Positions 17,101 to 25,720 of a stretch of 64,000 nt of DNA are shown one piece after another (positions within the stretch are counted from its first letter, which is position 1; each line of letters opens with the position of its first letter). The stretch is taken from positions 102,351-166,350 of the forward strand of contig CAJTGE010000009.1 of assembly GCA_910575795.1 (NCBI GenBank), in the 5' to 3' direction. Made by a program: the position numbers and the translations under genes. Origin of the DNA: Clostridiaceae bacterium. GTDB taxonomy: Bacteria; Bacillota; Clostridia; Lachnospirales; Lachnospiraceae. Below the pieces are notes generated by a model. It had not been told where the DNA came from. It worked only from the letters and a program-made list of their open reading frames with translations, and made no database searches.

Positions 17101-18088
17101 GAAGATGGTTGTCGGAGAGGGCGAGGCATTCGAGGTAAAGGCTTTAAGCCCCAGGGGGTACGAGGTGGTTGGCGAGGATGTTTTCTCCGGCACAGCAGAT
17201 GAAGACACTGTTATTACCTTCCAATATTGGGAGAAGGCGGTGAAGGAGCATACCATTACCGTAACAGATGAGTATTACGATACAGATGGCACAACCCTTT
17301 TAGATTCTGTACAACGGGTAAGTGAAGTTGTTCAGGATGGGGAGTCTTATCAGTATGAAGCTCTGACGGAGCTGCCAGATGGTTTTGAGTTGGTCGGTAG
17401 CTCTGTGTGTTCAGGGATATGCACAGAGGATACAGCCATTGTCTTTAAGTATGTAAAAGTGCAGAAGTTTACTGTAACGGTGCTAGACACATATTATGAC
17501 GTGGATAATACGACCCTTCTTTCTTCAGAAGTCCGTGTAAGTGAACTTATCCGTGCGGGCAGTTCTTACAGTTATGAGGCTTTAGGTACGATAGGCTTCA
17601 AGGTGACGGGGCAAGATTCCTACACTGGTATCGTATCAGAAGACATTACCCTAACCTTCAGGTACATAGAGGACATAGATGTCCTTGGGGGTACTTTAGT
17701 TATCTCCATACCGGCGGAGATGGAATTGAAATATGATTCTTCTCTCAATGAGTACATCAAGACAGATTCCATCTATGCCAGCGGCAGGTGCGGAGTAACA
17801 AAACAGCTTAATGTGGAAACCCCTCGATACATCACTTTTGTAAACGGGGAGGATAACGGAGTTAAGATTGATAATGGTTTGGTTGAGTTTGGCACACCGG
17901 TAGCAGATGACTCTGAAAGTACCAGGGAGCAGTGGTCGGGAGCAGAGTTGAGGGAGGGGTTAACTTCACCAGTACGAAAAAACATTTCAGTTTCCGTAGA
18001 TAAGAGGGAGATAGACTATCTTGGCTCTTATAAATCTGTTATAACCTATCATATTACCATGACTGAAAGTTCAGAAGCTGGCGAGTAG
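14129..18088 (+). CDS. Large surface adhesin: acidic stalk, BspA-type LRR, InlB-B repeat, MucBP-like repeats, shared C-terminal module
   Basis: Start at ATG 14129 after GGGAGGCGG; 1,319 residues. Order: signal peptide (1-28); long Glu/Pro/Thr/Ser stalk (about 32-265) with TEG and EEPE-type repeats; one MucBP-like repeat (270-335); about 18 BspA-type leucine-rich repeats (405-838) of the form G-x-L-x-I-P-x-x-V-x-x-I-G-x-x-A-F-x-x-C. Next come an InlB B-repeat/Flg_new domain (about 890-965, with FNSNGG, FIGWT and YAKW), three more MucBP-like repeats (970-1180) and the module shared with 12847 and 13446 (1185-1319). BspA-type repeats bind host or bacterial ligands. No LPXTG motif or membrane anchor ends the protein, so the shared module is the likely attachment or polymerisation domain. 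A terminator follows the stop. Confidence 0.88.
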   Translation: MRRYKKYLACMLIISQILMLTPMKLHAGVLEAGAAFESAESIGGIEGSTEGAEATEGGEATEGGTETTEGTESIEDTTSSGVSQSEPDSQGESEITEESEDTEGIGSSGVSQSEPEAPEGTEEPEAPEESEPLEEPESTEEAEPTEEPESPEDTEKPEFTEESDPTEESEDSNEVSDPEGETSGETSETQAEEPDESQPSNTVPGVSDSKPEVPESKPSEGESGERPPELSNPVETNPGGVSDMPSTATSSNASKPEDEEELEVDIEVYYTLKVVDTYISTEQDEGESVVRYVDTVLEGEEYCFSALEVEGYIAVDEVEYSGVLIEDLTLEFIYIKDSLFDVSLLGGTVLSNDYASAELYEDEKLLIVTDMYKSGRSSDYPWYNLISGYRVEFADGLPVIYGSTFSRSGIVGDLVIPASVTEIGNNAFSSCTGLTGELVISEGVTSIGNEAFRDCSNLTGNLVIPDSVTSLGNGVFRGCSHFSSLTLSGSLQLIPDNAFRDCSGFRGNLVIPESVKEVKSYAFFGDSGFDGTLTIGDSVQAIRDGAFYNCSGLTGDLVIPDNVTSIGNVAFQGCKGMRGTLSLGSSLITIGDNAFKDCSGFTDALVIPDSVVSLGEGAFYNARGFSGFLTLSKSLVTINREAFRGCTGLTGALVIPDTVETIGNAAFLYTGFSGTLTLGNSVRTIGNEAFKDCKGLKGDLIIHDAIESIGSNAFNGCTGFNGVLSLGSHLKTIGGSAFKGCTGLKGDLVIPDNVISLGAEAFNGCTGFDGSIKIGSSIQTIEAYAFNGCSGLSGDMALPDTVKLIGYSAFNGCSNMGDTLVIPDKVTTISRWTFSGSDGVTIIRGGEGITSLLSDGLHYGAFRTTELTPTLLYTDNEILLNHDWGNENREIYFEVAFNSNGGTPVASQHVKAGELAKEPKAPTRDNYVFIGWTKDKAALTNPKAGEVFDFATPITRYTVLYAKWAKQVTITVVDEYYDSEGITQIKSVEREKMVVGEGEAFEVKALSPRGYEVVGEDVFSGTADEDTVITFQYWEKAVKEHTITVTDEYYDTDGTTLLDSVQRVSEVVQDGESYQYEALTELPDGFELVGSSVCSGICTEDTAIVFKYVKVQKFTVTVLDTYYDVDNTTLLSSEVRVSELIRAGSSYSYEALGTIGFKVTGQDSYTGIVSEDITLTFRYIEDIDVLGGTLVISIPAEMELKYDSSLNEYIKTDSIYASGRCGVTKQLNVETPRYITFVNGEDNGVKIDNGLVEFGTPVADDSESTREQWSGAELREGLTSPVRKNISVSVDKREIDYLGSYKSVITYHITMTESSEAGE

Positions 18089-18104
18089 GCCAGTTGAGCA
18101 GAAA

Positions 18105-18134
18105 GAGCACTTACAATGATGAGTGCTTTTTTTG
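18105..18134 (+). terminator. Rho-independent terminator of the surface-protein operon
   Basis: GAGCACTT pairs with GAGTGCTT around a short loop, followed by a T run, 16 bases after the adhesin stop codon. Confidence 0.85.
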
Positions 18135-18141
18135 TGTCTTT

Positions 18142-18471
18142 TAGATTTTATAGGGGTATCTAAGATTTTTACAAGGGAAGGTATCCTTATCCCCAGGATA
18201 GAATATGTGCAGCCAGGTTCTTTATCACACGTTGAGAGAGGGCGGTTGATGTATGACTTCTATTCGGGTTTCATAGGGGTATCAAGTTTTTAGTTCCAAA
18301 GCAGGTGTGTGTGGCAGCAGGTTCTTTGTCACACGTTAAGGGAAAGGCATTTAAGGCGAGAGAGTGTATTTATTTCATTCAGATTTTATAGGGGTATCAA
18401 AACTTTTTACAAGGGAGTGTATCTCTATCCCCGGGATAGAATACATGCAGTCAGGTTCTTTGTCACACGTT
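18142..18471 (+). repeat. Three imperfect direct repeats in a 1.2-kb gene-free region
   Basis: Units begin near 18142, 18270 and 18380. Each starts with a T-rich stretch and ATAGGGGTATC (the polar motif) and ends with CAGGTTCTTTRTCACACGTT. Units 1 and 3 also contain an inverted repeat around a C run, perfect in unit 3 (TATCCCCGGGATA); unit 2 lacks that middle part. A diverged copy of the GTCACACGT tail lies at 29724-29748. No open frame is credible between 18089 and 19335. From 18472 to 18976 I see only further polar motifs (near 18664, 18862 and 18933). Confidence 0.65.
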
Positions 18472-18976
18472 AAGACTAAGGCGTTTAATGTGTGACTTTC
18501 TGGCGAGAGTGGCTTTGTCAGATTTTTTTAGGATTTTGGAGTTTTTTCGTATGGTGTTTATATAGCCAGAAAGCAGGCCAGCTAAGGGTTTTATGACGGG
18601 AGGTGAAAAAGCGCTTGAGATTGGAAAAGTGTCATCATGTATGCAGAAAAACCTTGTGTCACAGGGGTACGTTACGCCATTTGGGATTTTGCTTGTTTAG
18701 GAGGTTTCCCAAAATATAATCTTATTCCTATCCACTAAAGTTCTCTTTGTGGTTTAAATCGAGAAGATATTTTTGCATGGAGAAGTAGGAGGCGGTTCCC
18801 TTGGATATGAGGTAGCTATGAGAAAGTAGGATTTTGGGGAGCAATGGAATATATTTGCCAGGGGTATTCTTTTTGGCCCCATATACGGTGATACAGCATC
18901 TATTGGTATGCACGAATGGGGTAAATTCCCCAGGGGTACGCAGGGGTTTCGCTGACTTTCCGCTTTGATTTTCTAG

Positions 18977-19005
18977 TTGCCATTAGCAAATATGTATGCT
19001 AAAAT
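18977..19005 (+). promoter_or_regulatory. Sigma-A-type promoter
   Basis: TTGCCA (18977-18982), a 17-base spacer, then TAAAAT (19000-19005). It reads into the structured stretch before the secreted-protein gene at 19336. Confidence 0.6.
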
Positions 19006-19011
19006 AGACCT

Positions 19012-19164
19012 TGAGAAATCATAGAACGACAAAGAGGTGTACCACCACGAGGAGTTGCAGCTCCCCGTGGCAAGGCATGGTAGTTATGGTACCACACAAT
19101 ACTGACGAATCAGCGATACACACAATAATTATAAAGCACTGGAAGTAAAAGTGCAATCTTTTTT
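19012..19164 (+). ncRNA. Candidate structured leader or small RNA
   Basis: Downstream of the promoter, CCACGAGGAG (19045-19054) pairs with CTCCCCGTGG (19061-19070) around a TTGCAG loop, ten positions with one mismatch. GTGTACCA and TGGTACCAC flank it and could pair as an outer helix. The stretch ends with a short GCACT/AGTGC hairpin and a T run (about 19136-19164). A second hairpin, CGAGGTG with CACCTCG, follows at about 19206-19239, before the next gene. It matches no RNA family I know. It could be a regulatory leader of the 19336 gene or an independent RNA. Confidence 0.4.
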
Positions 19165-19335
19165 GTGTTGTTAAGTTGATGAAGTCTACCTTCAGATATA
19201 TTTACGAGGTGTTGGTGTGGACGCATACTGGCACCTCGTTCTTGATTTCTCACCTGGGTGCTTTGGTGGCGGAATAATCTGCCACTGGAGTATCCTAAGT
19301 GAGAATTTTATTGTTCTTGAAAGGAGACGAGTTAA

Positions 19336-20346
19336 ATGAGAAAGAGGACAGGCCTTTTAGCATTGGTCTTGGCAGCGACTATGACGTTAGGTACTTCGGT
19401 TACGGCTTTTGCGGAGGATTTCACGGTGAAAGACGGCGAGCAGTTCGAGTTTGATTCAACCGGTTTTGATGTGGCTAGACCCAGGGCTGGGGCAGTCAGT
19501 GGGCATGCTGTGGTGAATATGTACAACATCAGCCTTGAGGAGACGACTGGAAACGGTGTTGATACTCCCCAGGGCATACTAGCTGGTGTTCCAGCAGGTT
19601 ATGAACTCAAGCCTGTAGTCATTAGGCAGAAGATGTCTGATGCTGATTCAGACTCATCAAATGGAGGCTATTGTGTCAAGGTTTCTGGTGTCGATGTATC
19701 AGATTTTCGGGAGACTGACCCTTCTGAGTGGAACCAGTACAGAGGTCAGCTCACTGGCTACAGTTACCGCTTCACTCTAACGAAGGATGGAGTACCTTAT
19801 ACCGAGTGTGGTTTACATTCTCAGTTTTCACTCACATGTATGACAGAGGACGGTAATTTTTACCATGACTCTATCTGGTATGCGAGTATTCCACAGGGTT
19901 ACACAGGCGACCTTTTCCTCACGGTGAACCCCACCAAGTACGTTGAGAATTACAGTATAGGTAATGCAATAACTGGGGGTATCTTGGTTCAGGCATCCAG
20001 AGCAAACAATGTACGTGACGATAGCAAAAACTTCAATTTTCAGATAACAGGAGCAGGGGTATCCCCCAGAAGCACAGCAGTTTATACAGGCTGGGCAGAT
20101 AGTGATCGATACTTTAATCGCTGGTATGAGGAGAGGTTTGGAACTGAAGCTTTAATGCAGCAGATACCAGAAGGCACCGTCCAGGTCGATATGTCAAGTT
20201 CCCAGTATGCAGAATTTATAGAGAGCCAAGTATATAAGGATTATATAGCTTCAGGTAATGAGATTCAGACTAATGACCTTGGTACAGCTGTTTATGTACC
20301 TAATGATTTGTACGACTCTTTTGTTATGGAAAACTGGCAGAGTTAA
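19336..20346 (+). CDS. Secreted protein of unknown function, 336 residues
   Basis: The ATG follows GAAAGGAG. A signal peptide is clear (LLALVLAATMTLGTSVTAFA, cleavage before EDF). The mature part of about 310 residues is rich in Tyr, Asp and Ser and strand-like, with no membrane anchor, sorting motif or catalytic motif that I recognise. Neighbours are other exported proteins (14129 upstream, 20799 downstream), so it is likely a component of the same surface or transfer structure. The reading frame may once have been longer: downstream frames continue with protein-like sequence (see 20347). Confidence 0.7.
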   Translation: MRKRTGLLALVLAATMTLGTSVTAFAEDFTVKDGEQFEFDSTGFDVARPRAGAVSGHAVVNMYNISLEETTGNGVDTPQGILAGVPAGYELKPVVIRQKMSDADSDSSNGGYCVKVSGVDVSDFRETDPSEWNQYRGQLTGYSYRFTLTKDGVPYTECGLHSQFSLTCMTEDGNFYHDSIWYASIPQGYTGDLFLTVNPTKYVENYSIGNAITGGILVQASRANNVRDDSKNFNFQITGAGVSPRSTAVYTGWADSDRYFNRWYEERFGTEALMQQIPEGTVQVDMSSSQYAEFIESQVYKDYIASGNEIQTNDLGTAVYVPNDLYDSFVMENWQS

Positions 20347-20483
20347 GACCTATTTAAGCCTTTGGGTGGAGATAAAACTTATCTTGGCAATTAAGTGGAC
20401 AAGCTTCTTTTGCAAATACCAATGCAGCAGGAGGCGGCAGTCAGAACGTGGGCAGCCTTGAATATAGGTTGAACAAGCCCTAG
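20347..20483 (+). pseudogene. Possible decayed 3' extension of the upstream secreted-protein gene
   Basis: After the TAA stop the same frame continues as DLFKPLGGDKTYLGN before another stop. One frame over, from about 20376, the translation reads LSGQASFANTNAAGG, then GSQNVGSLEYRLNKP and a TAG at 20481, just inside the terminator stem. The composition is protein-like. A nonsense mutation at 20344 plus a one-base shift near 20388 would join all pieces. Chance cannot be excluded. Confidence 0.35.
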
Positions 20484-20510
20484 ATTCAGAAATGAGTCTA
20501 GGGCTTGTTC
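20471..20510 (+). terminator. Strong terminator hairpin
   Basis: A perfect 14-bp inverted repeat (GAACAAGCCCTAGA with TCTAGGGCTTGTTC) around a 12-base loop; only a weak T stretch follows. The symmetric stem could act in both directions. Confidence 0.75.
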
Positions 20511-20798
20511 TGTGCTATTTTCTCAAGAATCCTTACAGTTCTCCCAGTCAGTTACATTCTTTTGGGTTTATCTCCTAATTATCACAGAAAGTTTGCAACA
20601 GACAAACCAGAGACAATTCGCATAAAATACAAGTTCAGTGAAAAAGGTTGATTCTAACATCAGGGGTATCCATATTTTGTTTTTAACTCAAGATTGAATA
20701 AAACGTTCACTTTCAATCTCTGAAAAATTTTCCTTTCAAGACGATTTACATACAGATATACTCGTTAACTTTATTCTTCTTGAAAGGAGGAGATCATA

Positions 20799-23700
20799 TT
20801 GAGATGTAGTTTAAAGCGTTTAGCCAGTATTGCCCTGGCAGTCAGTCTCTCTTTGGGTACTTGTGCCACATCTTATGCAGGTGCAATCGGAGGTGGAGGA
20901 GGTGGTGGTTTAGCTCCCCCATCAGGCAATAAGGGCGGCACCGGCAAGCCATATACAGTCAATGAAGCGAATTGCAGCCAAGCCTTTCGAGTATACATTG
21001 CAACTCTAGGCGAGTTGGTTTCTGGCAGCAGACCAAGTTTTGGTTGGAATGGCTTATCTGCCGAGAAAGCCGACAGACTGGCAGAAGCCCATAAAGCCGT
21101 ATATGTGGTAGCCGCTGATATTCCTTACATGAGGATGTGGGATTCAAATGCCGGGAGATATATTGATATTGGCTCAGATAGGATTGTACCAGTAAGTTCC
21201 ATTAAAAACATGGACGAGAGAGGCTTTGGGGTATCTCCAGGCTGTATTATGAATGGGGCTTCTTATGTGCAGATACTTAACGCCACCTTTGGTGATTCTG
21301 CTGGCAAGTTGGATAGTTTGCTTGCGGCTATGGAGAGTTTCAGCAGCGAGGCAGCTAAGTTTGCCGAGGTAATTACAGACGCCAACAATGCGGAGCAGAT
21401 TTTCTATTTGAGCAAGCCAGAAGTAGTGGAGCAGTTGAATCATTACATTGGCTGGTGGGATCAGGTATTCTCCAGTTCCTGTTTGGAGTATCCAGCAGAC
21501 GCAAAGACAATGGCTCAGATAAAGTCTGATTTGTCAACGATAAGTGCCAAGGCAAAAGAGTATGTTAGTTCCAAGGGAAAAGGGCCAGGGGTACGAGACT
21601 TTCCTTTTGGAAAGTACATTGACGAGCCAGAGGACTTAATGACGTACCCAGTTGTTGTAATCGAGCCGATAGCCACCACAACCCACCAATTCAGTCAGTT
21701 CATTCCTTGTGGCATTACTCACAGGCATACAGTAAAGTATGGATATTCAGCCGGGGGTAGCGATATTAAAAAAGGGCCATTTGAGACATTCGGCCCTGGC
21801 AGGAATATGGCTAACCTGAAGAATCCATCTGGAGCCCCGCAGAAGCATTGGTGCAGTCCAGGCACAATGTTCCAGACAAAGGTATTAGATGAAGGCGACA
21901 TCAAAGCAGAAGGCTCCCAAAGTGATGATTCAGGTATTCTTTTTTATGGCTGTTTCGGCATGATTGTTCTGAATACATCAGACAGGCCAAAAGGAGATCC
22001 AGAAACCCCTCCATCAATTCCAGACGAAACTCCAGATGAACCAGAGAGTTATGCGGATATGGACTTGGCTGATTTTTATCTGCTGGATTATGAGATTAAT
22101 CATGTATTCGATTCAGTTGCTGAAAAGCTCCGTCAGGGAGATGGTTCTCACAGTTGGATGACTCTAGGTACAAACCAAGATACAACGAATCCCAGCAAGA
22201 CGCTTGGTACTCTCTGTCATGGGGGTACGATAGATTACGATCCGCAGCAGTATTACACCGTTACCTACACAGAGGGTACTGGATCGGGGCCATCTGTAGC
22301 AATGGACAATGCTGGCAAACCTTTATTTTTAAAGAACAACAGCAAATACGGAGACAATTGGTTTCATCGGAGCGAGGCTCTTGGGGGTATCACATTAGAC
22401 ACTTCCAACATCTCAAATTATACAGTAGATTATGGTTTTAATCTGCTGAGACGTCACTTTAAGAATGACAATCGCATTTATTCATTGCTAGTTGACCAGG
22501 AGGTATCCAAGACTTATCTGGATGATATCTTGGGAATGTATGAGGGTTTAATGCCAAAGAATGTTATCGACCCATCCAAAAAGAGGGATAGCTTTTCGGC
22601 ATTATGTGCCATCAAGGACAGCTTGAGTTGGAGTGCTGTCTGGCAGGAGACAGGAGATACAACAAGACATTATACAACCTCCGAGTCAGAGGAGCATCAT
22701 TGGACGAGTGGAGGTTCCTCCCACAGTCATACCAAGAGTTATAATGCAGACCATGCTGGTAATGCTTTAGGTGCTTTCCAGGTAGCCAATGAGGGGTATT
22801 CCTCCTATTCATGGGACATAATCTCTCTGGCTCACAAGTATCGTACAATGAACATGCCGACAGCTTATGTTACACCTAAAATGGATTCCTTTGATATCAG
22901 GCCGACGACAGACCAGAATGGAGGTAATCGGGTTCCAGATGATGAGCAGTATCGAGCAGCCTCACTGATTACAACCAAAGTTGAATTGGGGTATTATCCA
23001 GAGGTTCCCATGCTGGTTGACGAGGTATCAACTCCAGACTTAACCCATGAGTATAAGCCAGTCGTTACAATGGGTGAGGAGAAGCGAAAGAGCCGCAGTC
23101 CTATGCTCCTGCTGTACCGATTAGAAAGCGCCGACTCAGATGCCAGGGGTACTGTCTATACCGATACCGCCGTTGGCGGAGCCGCTTCCCTGGGAACAAA
23201 CAAGGTAGCCCTAACAGCCGGAGGTGACTTCACTGTCAAGGCAGACACGAAAATGACCATCAACCTCTACGGGTATGCAATGGATATCATTGAGCCGAGT
23301 GATCAGTCTTATACAGAAGTAACGAGGGGTAACGATGTCAAGGCCGCCTGGGGCGATATGGCGAACAACCGCAGTAAATTACTTGAGGAGTACACGCAGT
23401 GGGCAGGTGCTATGCTCAGCCCAAGAAACTACCAAGCAGATTTTGAAATGACAATCGGTACCAAGCAATATAATAATTTCTCCGCCACAGTCGGCGGTTT
23501 CACCACACGAGCCAGCAACAGCAAGGAGGAAGGCTCCTATCCTCTGGTATTCAAGCATGGTGACATTGACAAAACAGCCCAGGGGTACAAGGATTTCATC
23601 AAGCAGCTTGCTCAGGATTACGCCTGCAGCGAGGCAGAGGCCGATGCTCTATTTGAGGCCAGCGAGATGAAGCAAGCCGTTATCAAGTCAATCGAGCATG

Positions 23701-24098
23701 ACAATTCCAGCGAGAACAAGTCCCAGGCACAGACCATAGGTCGAGACCAGGTGCAGCTTGGTAGCAGTTCCCACTGGTACGATGAGGAGGTACGAACCAT
23801 TGTTATGCGCCGGTTCATGACACCACAGGGTACCTTCAAGGACATTATCGCTCAGGACAAGATGGATATTGGTAATGCAATGGAAGGCAACGCCATCCAG
23901 AACGGCCAGTTCCGCCTGACACTTTGGTTTGATGCAGGGGTATACACAAAATCAGGCGGAGGGGTTTACATCCCCGGCCCAGGTTCCGACAATAAATCAG
24001 ATGCCCTGGCAAGCGGTAATATCATCTTAGCAGGGGTACATATCACACAAGCAGACTTCCAGTTAACCAATTCCACAACAGCGACAGGCAGGCATTGA
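20799..24098 (+). CDS. Large secreted protein of unknown function, 1,099 residues
   Basis: The start is TTG at 20799 behind GAAAGGAGGAGAT. It has a signal peptide (LASIALAVSLSLGT, cleavage near SYAG) followed by a Gly run and a long mature part without membrane segments. The middle carries a His/Ser-rich stretch (SEEHHWTSGGSSHSH, nt about 22687-22731) that might bind metal. Pro/Glu-rich linkers occur near nt 22000. I recognise no domain. Codon usage and the density of the polar motif match the rest of region A. A lipoprotein gene follows 64 bases downstream. Likely an extracellular part of the element's surface or mating apparatus; this is inference from position and export signal. Confidence 0.65.
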   Translation: MRCSLKRLASIALAVSLSLGTCATSYAGAIGGGGGGGLAPPSGNKGGTGKPYTVNEANCSQAFRVYIATLGELVSGSRPSFGWNGLSAEKADRLAEAHKAVYVVAADIPYMRMWDSNAGRYIDIGSDRIVPVSSIKNMDERGFGVSPGCIMNGASYVQILNATFGDSAGKLDSLLAAMESFSSEAAKFAEVITDANNAEQIFYLSKPEVVEQLNHYIGWWDQVFSSSCLEYPADAKTMAQIKSDLSTISAKAKEYVSSKGKGPGVRDFPFGKYIDEPEDLMTYPVVVIEPIATTTHQFSQFIPCGITHRHTVKYGYSAGGSDIKKGPFETFGPGRNMANLKNPSGAPQKHWCSPGTMFQTKVLDEGDIKAEGSQSDDSGILFYGCFGMIVLNTSDRPKGDPETPPSIPDETPDEPESYADMDLADFYLLDYEINHVFDSVAEKLRQGDGSHSWMTLGTNQDTTNPSKTLGTLCHGGTIDYDPQQYYTVTYTEGTGSGPSVAMDNAGKPLFLKNNSKYGDNWFHRSEALGGITLDTSNISNYTVDYGFNLLRRHFKNDNRIYSLLVDQEVSKTYLDDILGMYEGLMPKNVIDPSKKRDSFSALCAIKDSLSWSAVWQETGDTTRHYTTSESEEHHWTSGGSSHSHTKSYNADHAGNALGAFQVANEGYSSYSWDIISLAHKYRTMNMPTAYVTPKMDSFDIRPTTDQNGGNRVPDDEQYRAASLITTKVELGYYPEVPMLVDEVSTPDLTHEYKPVVTMGEEKRKSRSPMLLLYRLESADSDARGTVYTDTAVGGAASLGTNKVALTAGGDFTVKADTKMTINLYGYAMDIIEPSDQSYTEVTRGNDVKAAWGDMANNRSKLLEEYTQWAGAMLSPRNYQADFEMTIGTKQYNNFSATVGGFTTRASNSKEEGSYPLVFKHGDIDKTAQGYKDFIKQLAQDYACSEAEADALFEASEMKQAVIKSIEHDNSSENKSQAQTIGRDQVQLGSSSHWYDEEVRTIVMRRFMTPQGTFKDIIAQDKMDIGNAMEGNAIQNGQFRLTLWFDAGVYTKSGGGVYIPGPGSDNKSDALASGNIILAGVHITQADFQLTNSTTATGRH

Positions 24099-24162
24099 GA
24101 AGCCAGGGGTGTGTTCACACGTACAGGGCATACCCCTTACCATCCAAGAAAGGAAAATGATT

Positions 24163-24897
24163 ATGAGAAAGAGGTATTTTGCATTGATAGTAGGTGTTAG
24201 TCTTTTAGCCCTTTCAGGCTGTAGCAAGAAGGAGGCACCAGCTCCAGAGACGACAACAGCAGCGGTTGTTGTCGAGAGTCCTGCCAAGACGCCAGAAACG
24301 CCGACAGAGACATCCAGTTCTTATACCAATAAGCAGGAAACCCAGCCAGAGGACTTGTTCCGTGAGTTAAGCGACGATAAGGATACGACACTGGTGAAAA
24401 ACGATTCTGATGTTTTCAAGGCCATACAGAAAGAAAACCCTGATAAATACAGCGTGGAGGGGGAGTATATAGAAGTGAAGAATGAGGATTACCTCAAAGC
24501 AGTAGAGGAAACCCGCGAGGCTCCTATATCTGAGTCAGTCGAAACAAATGGTATCAAGGCTTTAGAAAGCAATCCAGAAGACGCCAGTACATTTGAGAGC
24601 TTTGTATCAGAGGAGGAGGCCAATGCCTTTTACAGTGATTTGGACAGCAAGTTTCCAGGTTTGTCTGAAATGGACAGGCATTACATCCTCGATCTGGAGG
24701 GGGTATCCCAAGACGCTTTAGCGGATTATTGTAAGCGTTGGTCAGATGCAGATACAGGCATGCGTACTGGGGAGTCTTACAAAAAGTGTATTGCATATAA
24801 GGTTGTTATTGGCGAGTTGGAGGAGGACTGGTGTGTTGCTCAAGGTGCTGACAGAGTTGAGTTGAGTGAGTACATAAATTCAATCCAGGGGTACTAA
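24163..24897 (+). CDS. Lipoprotein, 244 residues
   Basis: The chosen start is ATG 24163 (MRKRYFALIVGVSLL), after AAGAAAGGAAAATGATT. A lipobox LSGC ends the signal peptide, so the Cys should be lipidated and the protein anchored outside the membrane. A Thr/Pro/Glu linker follows, then an acidic helical domain (nt about 24340-24890). No enzyme motif is seen. It is placed after two secreted proteins and is followed by a strong terminator, so it closes the exported block. In conjugative elements such lipoproteins can act in surface exclusion or assembly; no evidence here decides this. Confidence 0.75.
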   Translation: MRKRYFALIVGVSLLALSGCSKKEAPAPETTTAAVVVESPAKTPETPTETSSSYTNKQETQPEDLFRELSDDKDTTLVKNDSDVFKAIQKENPDKYSVEGEYIEVKNEDYLKAVEETREAPISESVETNGIKALESNPEDASTFESFVSEEEANAFYSDLDSKFPGLSEMDRHYILDLEGVSQDALADYCKRWSDADTGMRTGESYKKCIAYKVVIGELEEDWCVAQGADRVELSEYINSIQGY

Positions 24898-24986
24898 TTT
24901 TTTATGATATTGCCCTGAAAACCTGGAGCCGCAGTTGTTATTAATTGGTTCTCCGGCAACCTTTTCTTATTATTTATAAAAACCCT

Positions 24987-25028
24987 TAAAGCCACTGGCC
25001 TAAAAAGTGCCGGTGGCTTTTTTTTCGC
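24987..25028 (+). terminator. Rho-independent terminator
   Basis: AAAGCCACTGGC pairs with GCCGGTGGCTTT and is followed by a long T run, about 90 bases after the lipoprotein gene. Confidence 0.9.
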
Positions 25029-25180
25029 CTACCTTGCAGCAAACTATATGATTTACCCAATGCTTTTTTGTGCATACCTGACTAACTTTAAAAAATGACT
25101 TGATTTTTAGCGACTACAGAGTGATTAATGGTCACGAAAATAAAAGTGCTGGTTGGCACGGTAAAAGGAGGTCATTTTAT

Positions 25181-25720
25181 ATGATGCGTATTATAAGCCC
25201 TAGAGGGAAGTTGGTGAGAGTGGGAGATGTTGTGCTGTGTTGTGAGATCAGCTTCCATTTCAATGGAGAAGATAAACGGTTGCTTGAAGAATACAGGGGT
25301 ATTGACGGTAAGCCGACAGCTCTCCGGATTCGGTATAAGGGTAGTAGAGTCAATGCTTTTGGCGAGCCATTTTACGGTTTGCTTGTTGGAAATCTCAAGC
25401 CTGAACAGGTAAAGGAAATCCAGAAGAGTCTGTTAAAAGACGGGTACTTTGATTTCAGCGAACTGGATTACCAGGAGGCATGCTTAGATAATGCCCCTGT
25501 TTTCGATAACGGTGAAACCAAGCCATATGTCGTGGAGTACGGCCTACCAAATACGAATTGTTTTGAGTTTTCCAGGACTCCTAACTTTACTAATTTGAGC
25601 ATGAGTGCCCCTGCGATCAGCCCGGAGTTAATCGGTGAGCCAAAAGCGGATGAGCCAGACAGCGATGACCTTGGTGATATGGATGCCTGTGACGAGGAGG
25701 AGTCATATGAACAGGAGTAA
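25181..25720 (+). CDS. Uncharacterised 179-residue protein upstream of DUF262 gene
   Basis: The start is ATG 25181 behind AAAAGGAGGTC; an upstream extension of the frame lacks a ribosome site. The N-terminal two thirds look like a compact mixed fold (RIRYKGSRVNAFGEPFYGLL). The C-terminal 30 residues are strongly acidic. The stop lies 14 bases inside the next gene, so the two are translationally coupled and may act together. No family recognised. Confidence 0.6.
   Translation: MMRIISPRGKLVRVGDVVLCCEISFHFNGEDKRLLEEYRGIDGKPTALRIRYKGSRVNAFGEPFYGLLVGNLKPEQVKEIQKSLLKDGYFDFSELDYQEACLDNAPVFDNGETKPYVVEYGLPNTNCFEFSRTPNFTNLSMSAPAISPELIGEPKADEPDSDDLGDMDACDEEESYEQE

Noticed and set aside
18142..18471. 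Considered as a CRISPR array
   Set aside because: Repeats are long, imperfect and irregularly spaced, and no cas gene is present.
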